Assembly: GCA_934725735.1 (NCBI GenBank)
Contig: CAKVCP010000015.1
Coordinates: forward strand, 1-28,533
Reading direction: 5' to 3'
Source of the DNA: an uncultured Thermoguttaceae bacterium
Lineage (GTDB): Bacteria; Planctomycetota; Planctomycetia; Pirellulales; Thermoguttaceae
Length of the DNA: 28,533 nucleotides
In this document: positions 8,921 through 16,976 of the stretch, piece after piece
How positions within the stretch are numbered: the first letter of the stretch is position 1
Layout of the letters: every line of letters begins with the position of its first letter
The notes under the pieces: generated by a model
Databases searched by the model: none
What the model saw: only the letters and a program-made list of their open reading frames with translations
Told to the model about the DNA's origin: nothing
Position numbers and translations under genes: made by a program

Positions 8921-10837
8921 TCACTTGGCCGCGCCGTTCGGTTTTTTCGCGGTGAAAGCCAACGATCGTCGCATTTCGTCGTAGGAGGTGACGCCCTCCT
9001 TGATGAGCCGTTTTCCATCGACCCAGTATCCTTCCTGACCGGAAGCCAACGCTTGTTTGCGCAGAGCCGCGTCTTTTTGCGCCAAAGTCGCGTCCGCCGC
9101 GATGATTTGACGCATCTCGTCGTTGATCTCCAAGACGTCGAAAACGGCGATTCGACCATAGTAGCCGATATCGCGGCAATATTCGCAAGGGACGTAGTAA
9201 TCGCGTTCCCCCTCTGGAACCGGCTCGTGCGTATGCTGACGGAACCAGACGGGCTTGGCGGGATCGAGCCCCAACGCCTTGACGACTTGAGGGGGCGCTT
9301 CGACTTCTTCTTTACAGTCGTTGCACAGACGTCGGACAAGACGCTGCGTAATAACGGCGGTAAGGGTGGAAGCGAGGAGCTCAGGATCGACGCCCTGCTG
9401 GAGAAGAGCGATGATCGTGGAAACGGCGTCGTTGCCGCGAACCGTCGTAATAATGAGACGATCGTTGTTCACTTCTTCGCAGCAGAGCTTCCAGGTTTCG
9501 AGATTGACCATATCGCGAATCAACAAGACTTTGGGTTCGCGGAAGAAGACGTCGGGAAGGACGGTCATCGGAGTTTCGCCTTTTGCGGAATCGTACTTCG
9601 CGATCGAAATATTTTCAATCTCTTGGTATGGATGCTGCTCGTCTTCGACGCCGGCGAAGTCGCGCGTAAAACGGTCAGCCGTTCCAAAGATAACGGTCGT
9701 CAACGTCTTGAGGCCATGATGCGGAGCGGTCGCAAGGACGACCAATCCTTTGTCGGCGTTAATCAACCTCTTCATTTGCCCCTGACGGTCTTCCGAGACG
9801 CCAAGCTGTTCGAGAGTGCTGAAGGACGCGGCGGCGAAGACAAAGGTCACTTTGAAGATCTCGCCGGTTTTCGTCCCCGCAGTTTCAAGCTTCGCTTCGC
9901 ATGTCAGCGGCTTCCCCTTCTTATTCTTGTCGTAGAGCATTTTGAAAACGCCCTGCTGACGCGCGGAACGATTCTGGGGATTCGCGCCGATGAGGATTTT
10001 TGCCGCGGCTGCGACGTCGTCCGCCTCTTCGCGAAGCCACGGTTTTTTGAACGCGTCCGTCACGTAATGATAAACGCCGTCGATTTGATATTGGAATTTC
10101 GTCTCTTCGACGCCGAACTCGATCACGACGTCGGTCGCGCGGGCGTGAATCGCGTGGTAAAGGAGTTCGCGAAAGTAATTATACCCCAAGCTTCCATTGA
10201 AGTTTCGGGAGTTTACGGTGCGCCCCAGGAGCGTTTTTTCGTCGAGACCCGCGCCGACGGCTTCGAGTTGGATCGTCGATCCCCCTTCGTAAGCCATCTT
10301 CTTGGGCTTCACCTTCTGCTTGAGAACTTTCGTTTTGAACCAGAAAGAGAGGTGTCCTGCGGTCATGACCTTATCGGCGTCAAGAAGATCCTTATTTCTC
10401 GCCTTAATATAGGTGAAAAGAGGAACCAACCACGCGACGATCACGAGAGGAAACCCGACCCAAAAGATCGGAATGAAAAGCGCGACCAAAAACGTCGCCG
10501 CAAAAGCGATGATATTCGTGCCGTTCCACTTTCCGCGATCGGGATCGCCAAGCGCTTCGGCGTCGTTATTGCACCAGCTCGTAGTGGCGACCCAAGCGAG
10601 ATAGATAATCATCAGGAGGGCAAGTTTGATCGGACAGATCGACATGCCGCGTCCGGCGCGCCACCCTTGCTCGTTCGCCTGCTTTGCGAAATCCTTAAAA
10701 GGCTCGGAAAGAGACGGAGCGGCTTCCGGGGTTGTACTCGCGGCCCAGAGCGGATCGACGCACGTCAACGCGACGCCGACGCCTAGTAGCGTCAACGCTC
10801 CAACAACGGCATATTTTTTAATCTTTTGCATTTCCAT
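8921..10837 (-). CDS. Membrane-anchored PilB/GspE-like secretion ATPase with degenerate nucleotide-binding motifs
   Basis: Type II secretion/type IV pilus ATPase homologue, 638 residues from the ATG at 10837 (GAGGA 10 bases upstream; the longer frame opens with TTG). The N-terminus is a signal-peptide-like or membrane segment (about 8-27, ending LWAAS). Two more membrane stretches follow at about 70-85 and 108-145, unusual for a family that is normally soluble. An N2-like domain (YHAIHARATDVVIEF) follows. The core motifs are eroded: Walker A reads TAPHHGLKT (about 370-378) instead of TGPTGSGKT, keeping K and T but losing the glycines; Walker B reads LLIRDMVNLET instead of MVGEIRDLET; the His box is TTVRGNDA, without His. 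The zinc-site cysteines are kept (505, 508, 551, 554). It follows pilT by 75 bases. Likely a structural or weakly active partner rather than a normal motor (inference). Confidence 0.88.
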   Translation of the reverse strand: MEMQKIKKYAVVGALTLLGVGVALTCVDPLWAASTTPEAAPSLSEPFKDFAKQANEQGWRAGRGMSICPIKLALLMIIYLAWVATTSWCNNDAEALGDPDRGKWNGTNIIAFAATFLVALFIPIFWVGFPLVIVAWLVPLFTYIKARNKDLLDADKVMTAGHLSFWFKTKVLKQKVKPKKMAYEGGSTIQLEAVGAGLDEKTLLGRTVNSRNFNGSLGYNYFRELLYHAIHARATDVVIEFGVEETKFQYQIDGVYHYVTDAFKKPWLREEADDVAAAAKILIGANPQNRSARQQGVFKMLYDKNKKGKPLTCEAKLETAGTKTGEIFKVTFVFAAASFSTLEQLGVSEDRQGQMKRLINADKGLVVLATAPHHGLKTLTTVIFGTADRFTRDFAGVEDEQHPYQEIENISIAKYDSAKGETPMTVLPDVFFREPKVLLIRDMVNLETWKLCCEEVNNDRLIITTVRGNDAVSTIIALLQQGVDPELLASTLTAVITQRLVRRLCNDCKEEVEAPPQVVKALGLDPAKPVWFRQHTHEPVPEGERDYYVPCEYCRDIGYYGRIAVFDVLEINDEMRQIIAADATLAQKDAALRKQALASGQEGYWVDGKRLIKEGVTSYDEMRRSLAFTAKKPNGAAK

Positions 10838-10912
10838 TTTATATAATTCCTCAGCCCGCGGACGCAAACGCCTTCGCAACGCCGTAACTTGCGCTCGCGC
10901 GGTCGCTGCCAA

Positions 10913-12055
10913 TCAGAGGATACCAGGTTCTTTAACTTCGATTCCTTTAAGAGCCATCTTCAAAGACTCAATATTCGGCGCGACTTCAAACGCCGTCGCG
11001 CGGTCGATCTTCTTCATCTGAACCAGCGATTTCAACGACATTGTAAAGTCCTGCATACCTTCTTGCGCCTGAATACGAATCGCGTCGCCCAACTTTTCGT
11101 CTTCCCCTTCGAGGATCAGCTTACGAATAACGTTGTTGACGATCATGATTTCGCAAGTCGGCACGCGTTGCACGCCCGGAAGAATCGACGGCAAAAGTTT
11201 CTGAGCAACGATTCCCTTCATGTTCATTGCGATCGCGCTACGAATCGCCTTATGCATGTTCGCAGGGAAAAGGTCGAGAATACGTCCAATCGTCGACGGA
11301 GCCGTCGACGCGTGAATTGTACCAAAGACAAGGTGCCCAGTTTCCGCCGCGTGAATAGCCGTTTCGAACGTTTCACGGTCGCGCATTTCCCCTACCAACA
11401 TCACGTCGGGGTCTTCGCGTACCGCGTGTTTCATGCCGACTTCGAAGTCGCAAACGTCTTGACCAATTTCGCGCTGGTTAATCAAGCACTTCTCTTCCGT
11501 GAACATGAATTCGATCGGGTCTTCCAAGGTCAGAATGTGCTTGTTATAGTTCTTATTGATCCAGTTCAACATCGACGCGATCGTCGTCGATTTTCCGGAA
11601 CCCGTAACCCCCGCAAGAAGGATCATCCCTTGGCTGAACTTACAAAGTTCGTAAAGGACGGGAGGAATGTGAAGTTTTTCCAGTTCGGGGATGAAGTTGT
11701 TAATACGACGCGCGACGAGACCGACGTGTCCCATTTGTGTGAGGACGTTGACGCGGAAACGCCAACGAACGCCGTCGACGACGCAGGTATGCGCGAAGTC
11801 CGCCCCTCCCGTGTCGTTATAAATCTTGCGGTTTCGTTCGTCCATCATGGGGAAGATCAAACGATTCATTTCTTCGTCGTCGATCGGGCCGCGATTCAAG
11901 GTGCGCAGAGCGCCTTTAACGCGAACGTAGGGAGGACGGTCAACCTTGAGATGAAGGTCGCTGCCCGAAAGCTTCACAAGCGCTTTGAAAAGCGGGTCAA
12001 TTTCCAGTTCCTTCGCCTTTTTTACGGCACGTTCAGGAATATCAGTCGACGACAT
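10913..12055 (-). CDS. pilT: Twitching-motility/retraction ATPase PilT
   Basis: Hexameric AAA+-like ATPase that depolymerises type IV pili from the cytoplasmic face. All family motifs are intact in the 380 residues: Walker A GVTGSGKST at 149-157, Asp box TLEDPIEF at 176-183, Walker B VMLVGEMRDRET at 218-229, His box GTIHAS at 245-250, and a version of the PilT-specific AIRNLIRE motif (VNNVIRKLI at 306-314). The N-terminal PAS-like domain contains SGSDLHLKV. The ATG at 12055 has GAGG 10 bases upstream. It is the first gene of a four-gene operon with a strong promoter 60-90 bases upstream. Because the downstream PilB-like gene looks degenerate, this is the only clearly competent pilus-type motor in the window. 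Confidence 0.95.
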   Translation of the reverse strand: MSSTDIPERAVKKAKELEIDPLFKALVKLSGSDLHLKVDRPPYVRVKGALRTLNRGPIDDEEMNRLIFPMMDERNRKIYNDTGGADFAHTCVVDGVRWRFRVNVLTQMGHVGLVARRINNFIPELEKLHIPPVLYELCKFSQGMILLAGVTGSGKSTTIASMLNWINKNYNKHILTLEDPIEFMFTEEKCLINQREIGQDVCDFEVGMKHAVREDPDVMLVGEMRDRETFETAIHAAETGHLVFGTIHASTAPSTIGRILDLFPANMHKAIRSAIAMNMKGIVAQKLLPSILPGVQRVPTCEIMIVNNVIRKLILEGEDEKLGDAIRIQAQEGMQDFTMSLKSLVQMKKIDRATAFEVAPNIESLKMALKGIEVKEPGIL

Positions 12056-12115
12056 ATAGTTCTAACCTCAGCACATACAATGATCGACGCGTTCAACGCA
12101 AGTCGTAATCTTTAA

Positions 12116-12144
12116 ATTATAACAGTCGCAATCGCGCATATCAA
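12116..12144 (-). promoter_or_regulatory. Sigma-70-type promoter of the pilT operon
   Basis: On the minus strand TTGATA (12144-12139) and TATAAT (12121-12116) are separated by exactly 17 bases, one mismatch from the full sigma-70 consensus. Transcription would start near 12108 and give a leader of about 50 bases before the pilT ATG at 12055. It lies in the 128-base gap between hisF and pilT. Confidence 0.75.
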
Positions 12145-12155
12145 GCGCGACGGCT

Positions 12156-12175
12156 CGCGACGCAGTCACGTCGCG
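12156..12175 (-). other. Hairpin between hisF and pilT without U-tract
   Basis: A perfect 7-bp stem (CGCGACG / CGTCGCG) with a 6-base loop, starting 9 bases after the hisF stop and just upstream of the pilT promoter. No run of T follows on the minus strand, so it is not a standard intrinsic terminator. It might protect the hisF mRNA 3' end or be incidental, since CGTCG-rich words are common in this genome. Confidence 0.35.
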
Positions 12176-12183
12176 GTCTTCTC

Positions 12184-12951
12184 TTAGATTCTCACAGGCA
12201 CTCCGGCGGCGCGCATCGCTTCTTTGACTTCGGCGATGGAGTGGATTCCGTAGTGGAAAACGCTCGCGGCCAAAACGGCGGACGCGTTCGCTTGCACAAT
12301 CGCGTCGACAAAGTGTTGCGGTTTACCCGCGCCTCCGGACGCGACGACAGGGATACGCACTGCGTCGCATACGGCCTTCAAAATCGGAATATCGTAACCG
12401 TTGCGCGTGCCGTCGCCGTCCATCGACGTAAGGACGATTTCCCCCGCGCCGCGCTCTTCCACTTCGCGCGCCCACGCGACGGCCTCAAGACCCGTGCCGA
12501 TACGCCCGCCGTTGATAAAGACTTCCCAAAATTCTTTACCGTCCTTTATAACGCGTTTGGGGTCGATATTAACAACGACGCATTGACTTCCAAAACGTTC
12601 CGCGGCGGCGTTGATTAAATCGGGAGTTTTCACTGCGGAGGAATTGATAGAAACCTTGTCGGCGCCCGCGTTTAGAATTTTTCTAAAATCTTCAACTGTG
12701 CGAATCCCGCCGCCGACTGTCAGCGGCATGAAGACGACGTCGGCGGTTTTACGCACGACGTCGACGATCACGTCGCGCTCCTCATGACTGGCCGTAATAT
12801 CGAGAAAAACTAACTCGTCGGCGCCTTCGCGTTCGTAACGGCGCGCGACCTCGACAGGATCGCCCGCATCGCGAAGATTGACAAAATTTGTTCCTTTAAC
12901 AACGCGTCCGCCGCATACGTCCAGACAAGGTACGACTCGCTTCGCCAGCAT
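12184..12951 (-). CDS. hisF: Imidazole glycerol phosphate synthase cyclase subunit HisF
   Basis: A (beta/alpha)8-barrel that, with the glutaminase HisH, makes imidazole glycerol phosphate and AICAR in histidine synthesis, linking to purine synthesis. From the ATG at 12951 (GAGGG 7 bases upstream) the 255-residue protein puts the catalytic residues at the canonical positions D11 (PCLDV), K19 and D130 (VVNIDPKRV), which supports this start over the TTG two codons upstream. Phosphate-binding loops VGGGIR (about 79-84) and ASGGAGKP are present. No hisH or other his gene is adjacent, so the pathway genes appear scattered. It lies 95 bases after the PP2C gene, probably in a loose transcription unit. 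Confidence 0.97.
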   Translation of the reverse strand: MLAKRVVPCLDVCGGRVVKGTNFVNLRDAGDPVEVARRYEREGADELVFLDITASHEERDVIVDVVRKTADVVFMPLTVGGGIRTVEDFRKILNAGADKVSINSSAVKTPDLINAAAERFGSQCVVVNIDPKRVIKDGKEFWEVFINGGRIGTGLEAVAWAREVEERGAGEIVLTSMDGDGTRNGYDIPILKAVCDAVRIPVVASGGAGKPQHFVDAIVQANASAVLAASVFHYGIHSIAEVKEAMRAAGVPVRI

Positions 12952-13046
12952 CTGCAAGCCCTCAGTTCTCGGTTGAAATAAGTTCGCGACGCAACTCGAC
13001 GTTCGACGCGCCGCCGATTACAAGTCTACCGTAAATCATCGTCGAG

Positions 13047-14420
13047 TCAACGGGCCGGATCTTTCGAATGAGTTCCCGAAATTTCCCCGGCGCCGGGATG
13101 GGAATGGCTTCTCGTGCGTCGTAAAGTATCAACATATTTTCGCACCTCCGCCATCATGTAATTTACGACGGATATGTTGGCGCGTATGGCGGCGGCGTAG
13201 TCTTTTTTCTCTCGCGCGCTTCTGGCGCTCTCGCGCGCCTTATCGACGCCGTTCCAATCCGGCTCCACGTTTTTATCCCTCCGCAACTGCTCGCATAATT
13301 TGGAGCAAGTCGTTTCCAAATTATCGCAAAACGCGGAATTTGGCTCGGCGGACGAACGGACGTAAGGGCCTTTAAACTTCGTCTCCGTCTCGTCGGAAGA
13401 AGGAGGTTGGGCTCCAAAGATAGAGGAACGCCCGACAAAGAGCGCGAAGGAAAGCGCGGCGATGGCGACGACGCACAACGATCCGCCTAGCGCGACATAT
13501 TTTATGACGAAAAAGACGACGGCAAGAATCGCCGCGATGAAAGCGAGGGAGAAGAAGAACCACGCCGCCATCGAAAGGGGCGGCTTTTTCTCATACGGGT
13601 ATTCGACGGCGCGCGTATCGGGGGCGTCGTTCGAATCGACGCGGACGACGACGACCGTGCAATTGTCCGGTCCGCCGCGAAGATTCGCGAGATTGACGAG
13701 CGCCTGCGTCGCTGCCTCCGGAGAAAAGAGCTTCAAGATTTGCGCAATCTCCGAGTCGGCGACGCGTCCCGAAAGACCGTCGCTACACATCAAAAAGACG
13801 TCGCCCGGCTGAGTCTCAAAGGGGCCTTCCACGTCGACGGTAAGATGATCGGTCGGTCCTAAAGAACGCGTGATAATATTTTTTGGAATATGACTTGTCT
13901 GAAGGTATGAAGAATGGGCGTTTGGATAATACTTCACTTCCCACGCCAGACTGTGATCGAAGGTCAGCTGCTCAAAAGTAACGCCGCGCAATCGGTAGAC
14001 GCGACTGTCGCCAACATGGCCGATATATCCGACGCCGGGCTTGAGAACGAGCATGTCGCAGGTCGTCCCCATATCGTTGAAAGACGGGTCGCTTTCGCCT
14101 CGCTTTCTGATAATCATGTGCGCGTCGAAGAGCGCGTCGCGCAGAGAATCGACGGCGGACTGAGAGGTTCTTTTGAGGTACGACTGCGGAGCCTCGGTCA
14201 CGGCGAGTTTACTCGCCAACTCGCCCGCTTTGTGCGCCCCCATTCCGTCGGCGACGACGAAGACGTGACCGCGCGAACGCCATATTCGAGCCGACGGCGC
14301 GGGAAGAGCCGCATATGAATCTTGGTTCATATGACGTTTCATTCCAACGTCCGTACGCGCCGAATAGGTTATCAAACCGCTCCACCATGCTGCGCGAGTT
14401 TCGTTATTTTTGGCGTCCAT
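13047..14420 (-). CDS. PP2C-family serine/threonine phosphatase with C-terminal membrane segments
   Basis: Metal-dependent Ser/Thr phosphatase of the Stp/PrpC type; such enzymes reverse protein-kinase signalling. The ATG at 14420 (MDAKNNETRAAW) is preferred because the longer frame would overlap the upstream gene; its ribosome-binding site is weak. All PP2C motifs are present: MNQDSY (about 31-36), VVADGMGAH (55-63), GTTCD (118-122), HVGDSRVY (135-142), CSDGLSG (212-218) and GGPDNCTVVVV (249-259), with the metal-binding aspartates kept. Two hydrophobic segments at about 284-308 and 309-330 follow, then a 125-residue polar, partly coiled C-terminal region. The catalytic domain should face the cytoplasm. 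No partner kinase is encoded in this window. Confidence 0.93.
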   Translation of the reverse strand: MDAKNNETRAAWWSGLITYSARTDVGMKRHMNQDSYAALPAPSARIWRSRGHVFVVADGMGAHKAGELASKLAVTEAPQSYLKRTSQSAVDSLRDALFDAHMIIRKRGESDPSFNDMGTTCDMLVLKPGVGYIGHVGDSRVYRLRGVTFEQLTFDHSLAWEVKYYPNAHSSYLQTSHIPKNIITRSLGPTDHLTVDVEGPFETQPGDVFLMCSDGLSGRVADSEIAQILKLFSPEAATQALVNLANLRGGPDNCTVVVVRVDSNDAPDTRAVEYPYEKKPPLSMAAWFFFSLAFIAAILAVVFFVIKYVALGGSLCVVAIAALSFALFVGRSSIFGAQPPSSDETETKFKGPYVRSSAEPNSAFCDNLETTCSKLCEQLRRDKNVEPDWNGVDKARESARSAREKKDYAAAIRANISVVNYMMAEVRKYVDTLRRTRSHSHPGAGEISGTHSKDPAR

Positions 14421-14443
14421 CTGTGTGCGTCCGAGGTTAAAAA

Positions 14444-15094
14444 TCAAGCTGACATGTAAAAAGCGAGAGCTTCGCAGATTTGCGAGTAGTAATACGCGAA
14501 GCCAAAAACGTCGGCGGCCAGGAGCCCGACTCCCGCCGTCACAAACGCAGGCCACGCCCTTCGGTGGGGGCGAGGCGCTTGTTCTAATTCTTTATCGAGC
14601 GCGTTGCGCAGGCGTTTCCAACCGCTAGGAGATATGTCGCGTCCGATCGAGACGACCGTCGTCACGCGTCCGCGAGGGGAATCGTCGAGGTAGAATTGAA
14701 CGCCAAGCCCCGGCATATTCATCGCGTCCCCGCTCCAGCGCGCGTCTTCGTCGAACTCGACCGCAACGGTTGTAATAGCTCTTCGAAGCGTCTCCATCGT
14801 CGTATTGTAGACGACAAAACGCGGTCGCAGTCGCGCCGAAATAAGCGCGACGCTCAAGACGTAAAAGACGACCAACAATCCCCAGACGCCGACGCCCCAG
14901 GTGGTCCAGGCGCTCACGCCAGGCAAAACCTGCAACGGTCCGACGAAAAGGACGCCGGATACGGCGACGGACGCGGCGACGAAATCGCGTCTGCTCGTTA
15001 TCAACGTCGGATGATTACGACAGTGCAACCATGCTAAAGCCAGGAAATACAACGCAAAAGGGATCGTCGCGACCTCGAACAAAAACGGAGTCAT
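14444..15094 (-). CDS. Uncharacterised membrane protein
   Basis: Not recognised. The 216-residue protein has hydrophobic segments at about 5-23, 40-58, 63-85 and near the C-terminus (about 184-203). A soluble central part (about 95-175) contains YNTTMETLRRAITTVA and VTTVVSIGRDISPSGWKRL. It lies 23 bases upstream of the PP2C gene on the same strand, so the two are probably co-transcribed, and a role beside the phosphatase at the membrane is possible. The ATG at 15094 has GGA about 9 bases upstream. Codon use matches its neighbours. Confidence 0.7.
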   Translation of the reverse strand: MTPFLFEVATIPFALYFLALAWLHCRNHPTLITSRRDFVAASVAVSGVLFVGPLQVLPGVSAWTTWGVGVWGLLVVFYVLSVALISARLRPRFVVYNTTMETLRRAITTVAVEFDEDARWSGDAMNMPGLGVQFYLDDSPRGRVTTVVSIGRDISPSGWKRLRNALDKELEQAPRPHRRAWPAFVTAGVGLLAADVFGFAYYYSQICEALAFYMSA

Positions 15095-15203
15095 ATCACA
15101 TATTCCAATCTAACTTATCGCCGCCGTGCGCGCTTAATTCGGAGTCGACTAGACGTTCCGCCAATAAGCGCATAAATTTGACGCGACGCGTAAGCGTAAT
15201 TGT

Positions 15204-15224
15204 AAAAAAAAGCGGCGCGACGCC
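15204..15224 (-). terminator. Probable intrinsic terminator after the Nramp-like gene
   Basis: On the minus strand a short GC stem (GGCG-TCG-CGCC, 15224-15214) is followed by GC and eight T (15211-15204). The stem is only 4 bp, so the call rests mainly on the T-run and on the position, 59-79 bases past the transporter stop and before the next gene. Confidence 0.4.
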
Positions 15225-15282
15225 CAGGGCAAGCGCTCTTTCCTCCCCCAATTTTGGAGAGAAAAGAGGCTCAAAACGCCGT

Positions 15283-16845
15283 TTAACGGTTCGACTGAAT
15301 ATTCTCCGGAACGACGATCGTCGCGGGGGCGGGAGGCGAGAGCTTGTCGATCACGTTCTTCTTGATCGAAATTCCCGAACCAAAGCACGCGAAAACAAGG
15401 GCCGCCACCAAGACGACGTTCAGCGCGACGCGCTTCCAGCCCGCGCCGACGGCGTCGCCGATGTAGGAGCGCTTGTTGTTAAGAAGGCCGCAGATCCACT
15501 CCGCGATCGGAAGCATCGTGAAGCAGACCGCGGACGCCAAGACCGGGAACCACAATGGGAGATTGACGACGACGCCCAGAACGCCGATGCATGGAGTTAA
15601 GGCGAAGAGTCGGAAACGCTTCTGCGTCATTTTGCCGCCAATCATCTCGCAAAGGGTAAAGCCGCACGCGACCATATGCGCGGAAATCGCGCCGCCGCAC
15701 ATTCCCATCAAGCCTAAACAGAAGATAAAACGACCGCCCGGCAGTCCTTCGAAAGCGCTTGCCGCGGCAAGGGGCGCCAAGCCCGTCTGGACGACGTCTT
15801 CGCCCGTGTAAACGTCCGTAACGGTCATCGCGATGATGATTAAGGACGTCACGACGGAGAAGGGAAGAAACATCGTCATTCCCAGATCCCAACGCGCCAA
15901 TTTGCGGTGTTCTTTTCCCCAACCTTTCGCCAGAAGAGAATACGGATAAAGGAAAGTCATGTTGATGCCGACCGCAGCGCCGAGCATTCCCAAAACCTGA
16001 AGAATAGTCGCCGTTTCAACGACTCCCGTCTCAGGATTTTTCGGAAGTCCATAGTATCCGCAGAAACCTTTGCCCAGCTCGACCCAGTTGACGCGCCCGA
16101 TATTCATGACGCAGACGAGGAGGAAGAAGAAGATGACGAGCGCGATCATAATGCGCAAGAAGCGTTCGTAAGCGCGAACGCCCTTGGCGCCTTTTCCATA
16201 GTTGAAAACCATGAAAATATTCATCGCAAGGAACGCGCCGCCAACGATGAAGCTAACGATATAGCCGAGCGTCGTCGAGTCAGTGTTGACTTTGAACCCG
16301 AGGGGAGAGAGGACGTTCGAAAGTCCCTGAATCCAGCCGGGGACGTCGCCGCCGTTCGACATAGCAAGGCCAAGTTCGGAAGCAAGGTCGCGTCCGGCGC
16401 CCGCCAATAGGGTGTATTGCGGGAAGTGCCAAATGACGGAGGCGAGTACCGTGCCGAGCGCCCACATAAAGACGAGCGGCTTCCAAACCTGTTTGCCAAA
16501 GGATTCGTAGGGACGCTCGCCGCGCGTTAGAACGACGTTGGACAACGCCCCCAACATCATAACGCCAAAGAACATCGCCAGGGGTTGAACCCACAAGAGC
16601 TTGTATCCGAAGGAAGCGCCTGCAAGTACCGACGCGGTCGCGCTTCCCGCGCCCAGCGTCATCGCGCTCTGTAAAAGACCGGGACCCGTGCGCTTGATAT
16701 ACCCCCACGAACGTTTTCCCAAAGGCAACTCTTCGAGAGCCTTGAGATTCTCTTTTTCGAGAGCTAACTTTTCCGGATCCCATTTCGGACTCATTGGAAG
16801 TCCGGCCCCTTCTTGCGGACTCGTAGTCTGATTATTTTCGGCCAT
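15283..16845 (-). CDS. Nramp-superfamily transporter lacking canonical metal-binding motifs
   Basis: Polytopic LeuT-fold protein of 520 residues. The ATG at 16845 has AGGGG 5 bases upstream; the longer frame starts far into the promoter leader. It begins with a soluble stretch of about 45 residues. TM1 has the family's GPGLLQ start and the AGASFGYKLLWVQPLA stretch typical of Nramp. The metal-ligand motif DPGN of TM1 is replaced by GAGSAT (about 65-70), and the TM6 motif (A/C)xMPHN is replaced by GINMTFLYPYS (about 293-303). About 11-12 membrane segments follow in total. Known Nramp proteins move Mn, Fe and related ions with protons; variants without these residues transport other ions such as Mg or Al, so the substrate is open. 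It has its own promoter and probable terminator. Confidence 0.85.
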   Translation of the reverse strand: MAENNQTTSPQEGAGLPMSPKWDPEKLALEKENLKALEELPLGKRSWGYIKRTGPGLLQSAMTLGAGSATASVLAGASFGYKLLWVQPLAMFFGVMMLGALSNVVLTRGERPYESFGKQVWKPLVFMWALGTVLASVIWHFPQYTLLAGAGRDLASELGLAMSNGGDVPGWIQGLSNVLSPLGFKVNTDSTTLGYIVSFIVGGAFLAMNIFMVFNYGKGAKGVRAYERFLRIMIALVIFFFLLVCVMNIGRVNWVELGKGFCGYYGLPKNPETGVVETATILQVLGMLGAAVGINMTFLYPYSLLAKGWGKEHRKLARWDLGMTMFLPFSVVTSLIIIAMTVTDVYTGEDVVQTGLAPLAAASAFEGLPGGRFIFCLGLMGMCGGAISAHMVACGFTLCEMIGGKMTQKRFRLFALTPCIGVLGVVVNLPLWFPVLASAVCFTMLPIAEWICGLLNNKRSYIGDAVGAGWKRVALNVVLVAALVFACFGSGISIKKNVIDKLSPPAPATIVVPENIQSNR

Positions 16846-16942
16846 AACAACCCCTAAGCAATTCGTAAAGGCATATTCTAAACCAAACGCACAGCGCACG
16901 TTAGCCACACTGAACGTTTTATGTTAATATTGTACGCTTATT

Positions 16943-16971
16943 ATTATAGGCGGCGACGCTCTCTATTTCAA
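16943..16971 (-). promoter_or_regulatory. Sigma-70-type promoter of the Nramp-like gene
   Basis: On the minus strand TTGAAA (16971-16966) and TATAAT (16948-16943) are spaced by 17 bases. The site starts just past the arfB stop at 16977 and would give a leader of about 90 bases before the transporter ATG at 16845. I saw no clear riboswitch fold in that leader by eye. Confidence 0.7.
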
Positions 16972-16976
16972 GGGAT

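Noticed and set aside
9053..10786. Long plus-strand frame of 577 codons opposite the PilB-like gene
   Set aside because: It lies wholly antisense to a gene with clear family motifs. The GTC/GAC/GCG-rich codon use leaves few stops on the opposite strand; the translation shows no known motif and is untypically rich in Arg, Asp and Phe.
10889..12115. Plus-strand frame of 408 codons opposite pilT
   Set aside because: Antisense to a gene with every PilT motif intact; no motif or ribosome-binding site of its own.
12156..12175. Intrinsic terminator of hisF
   Set aside because: The hairpin is perfect but no T-run follows it on the minus strand; kept only as an unassigned hairpin.
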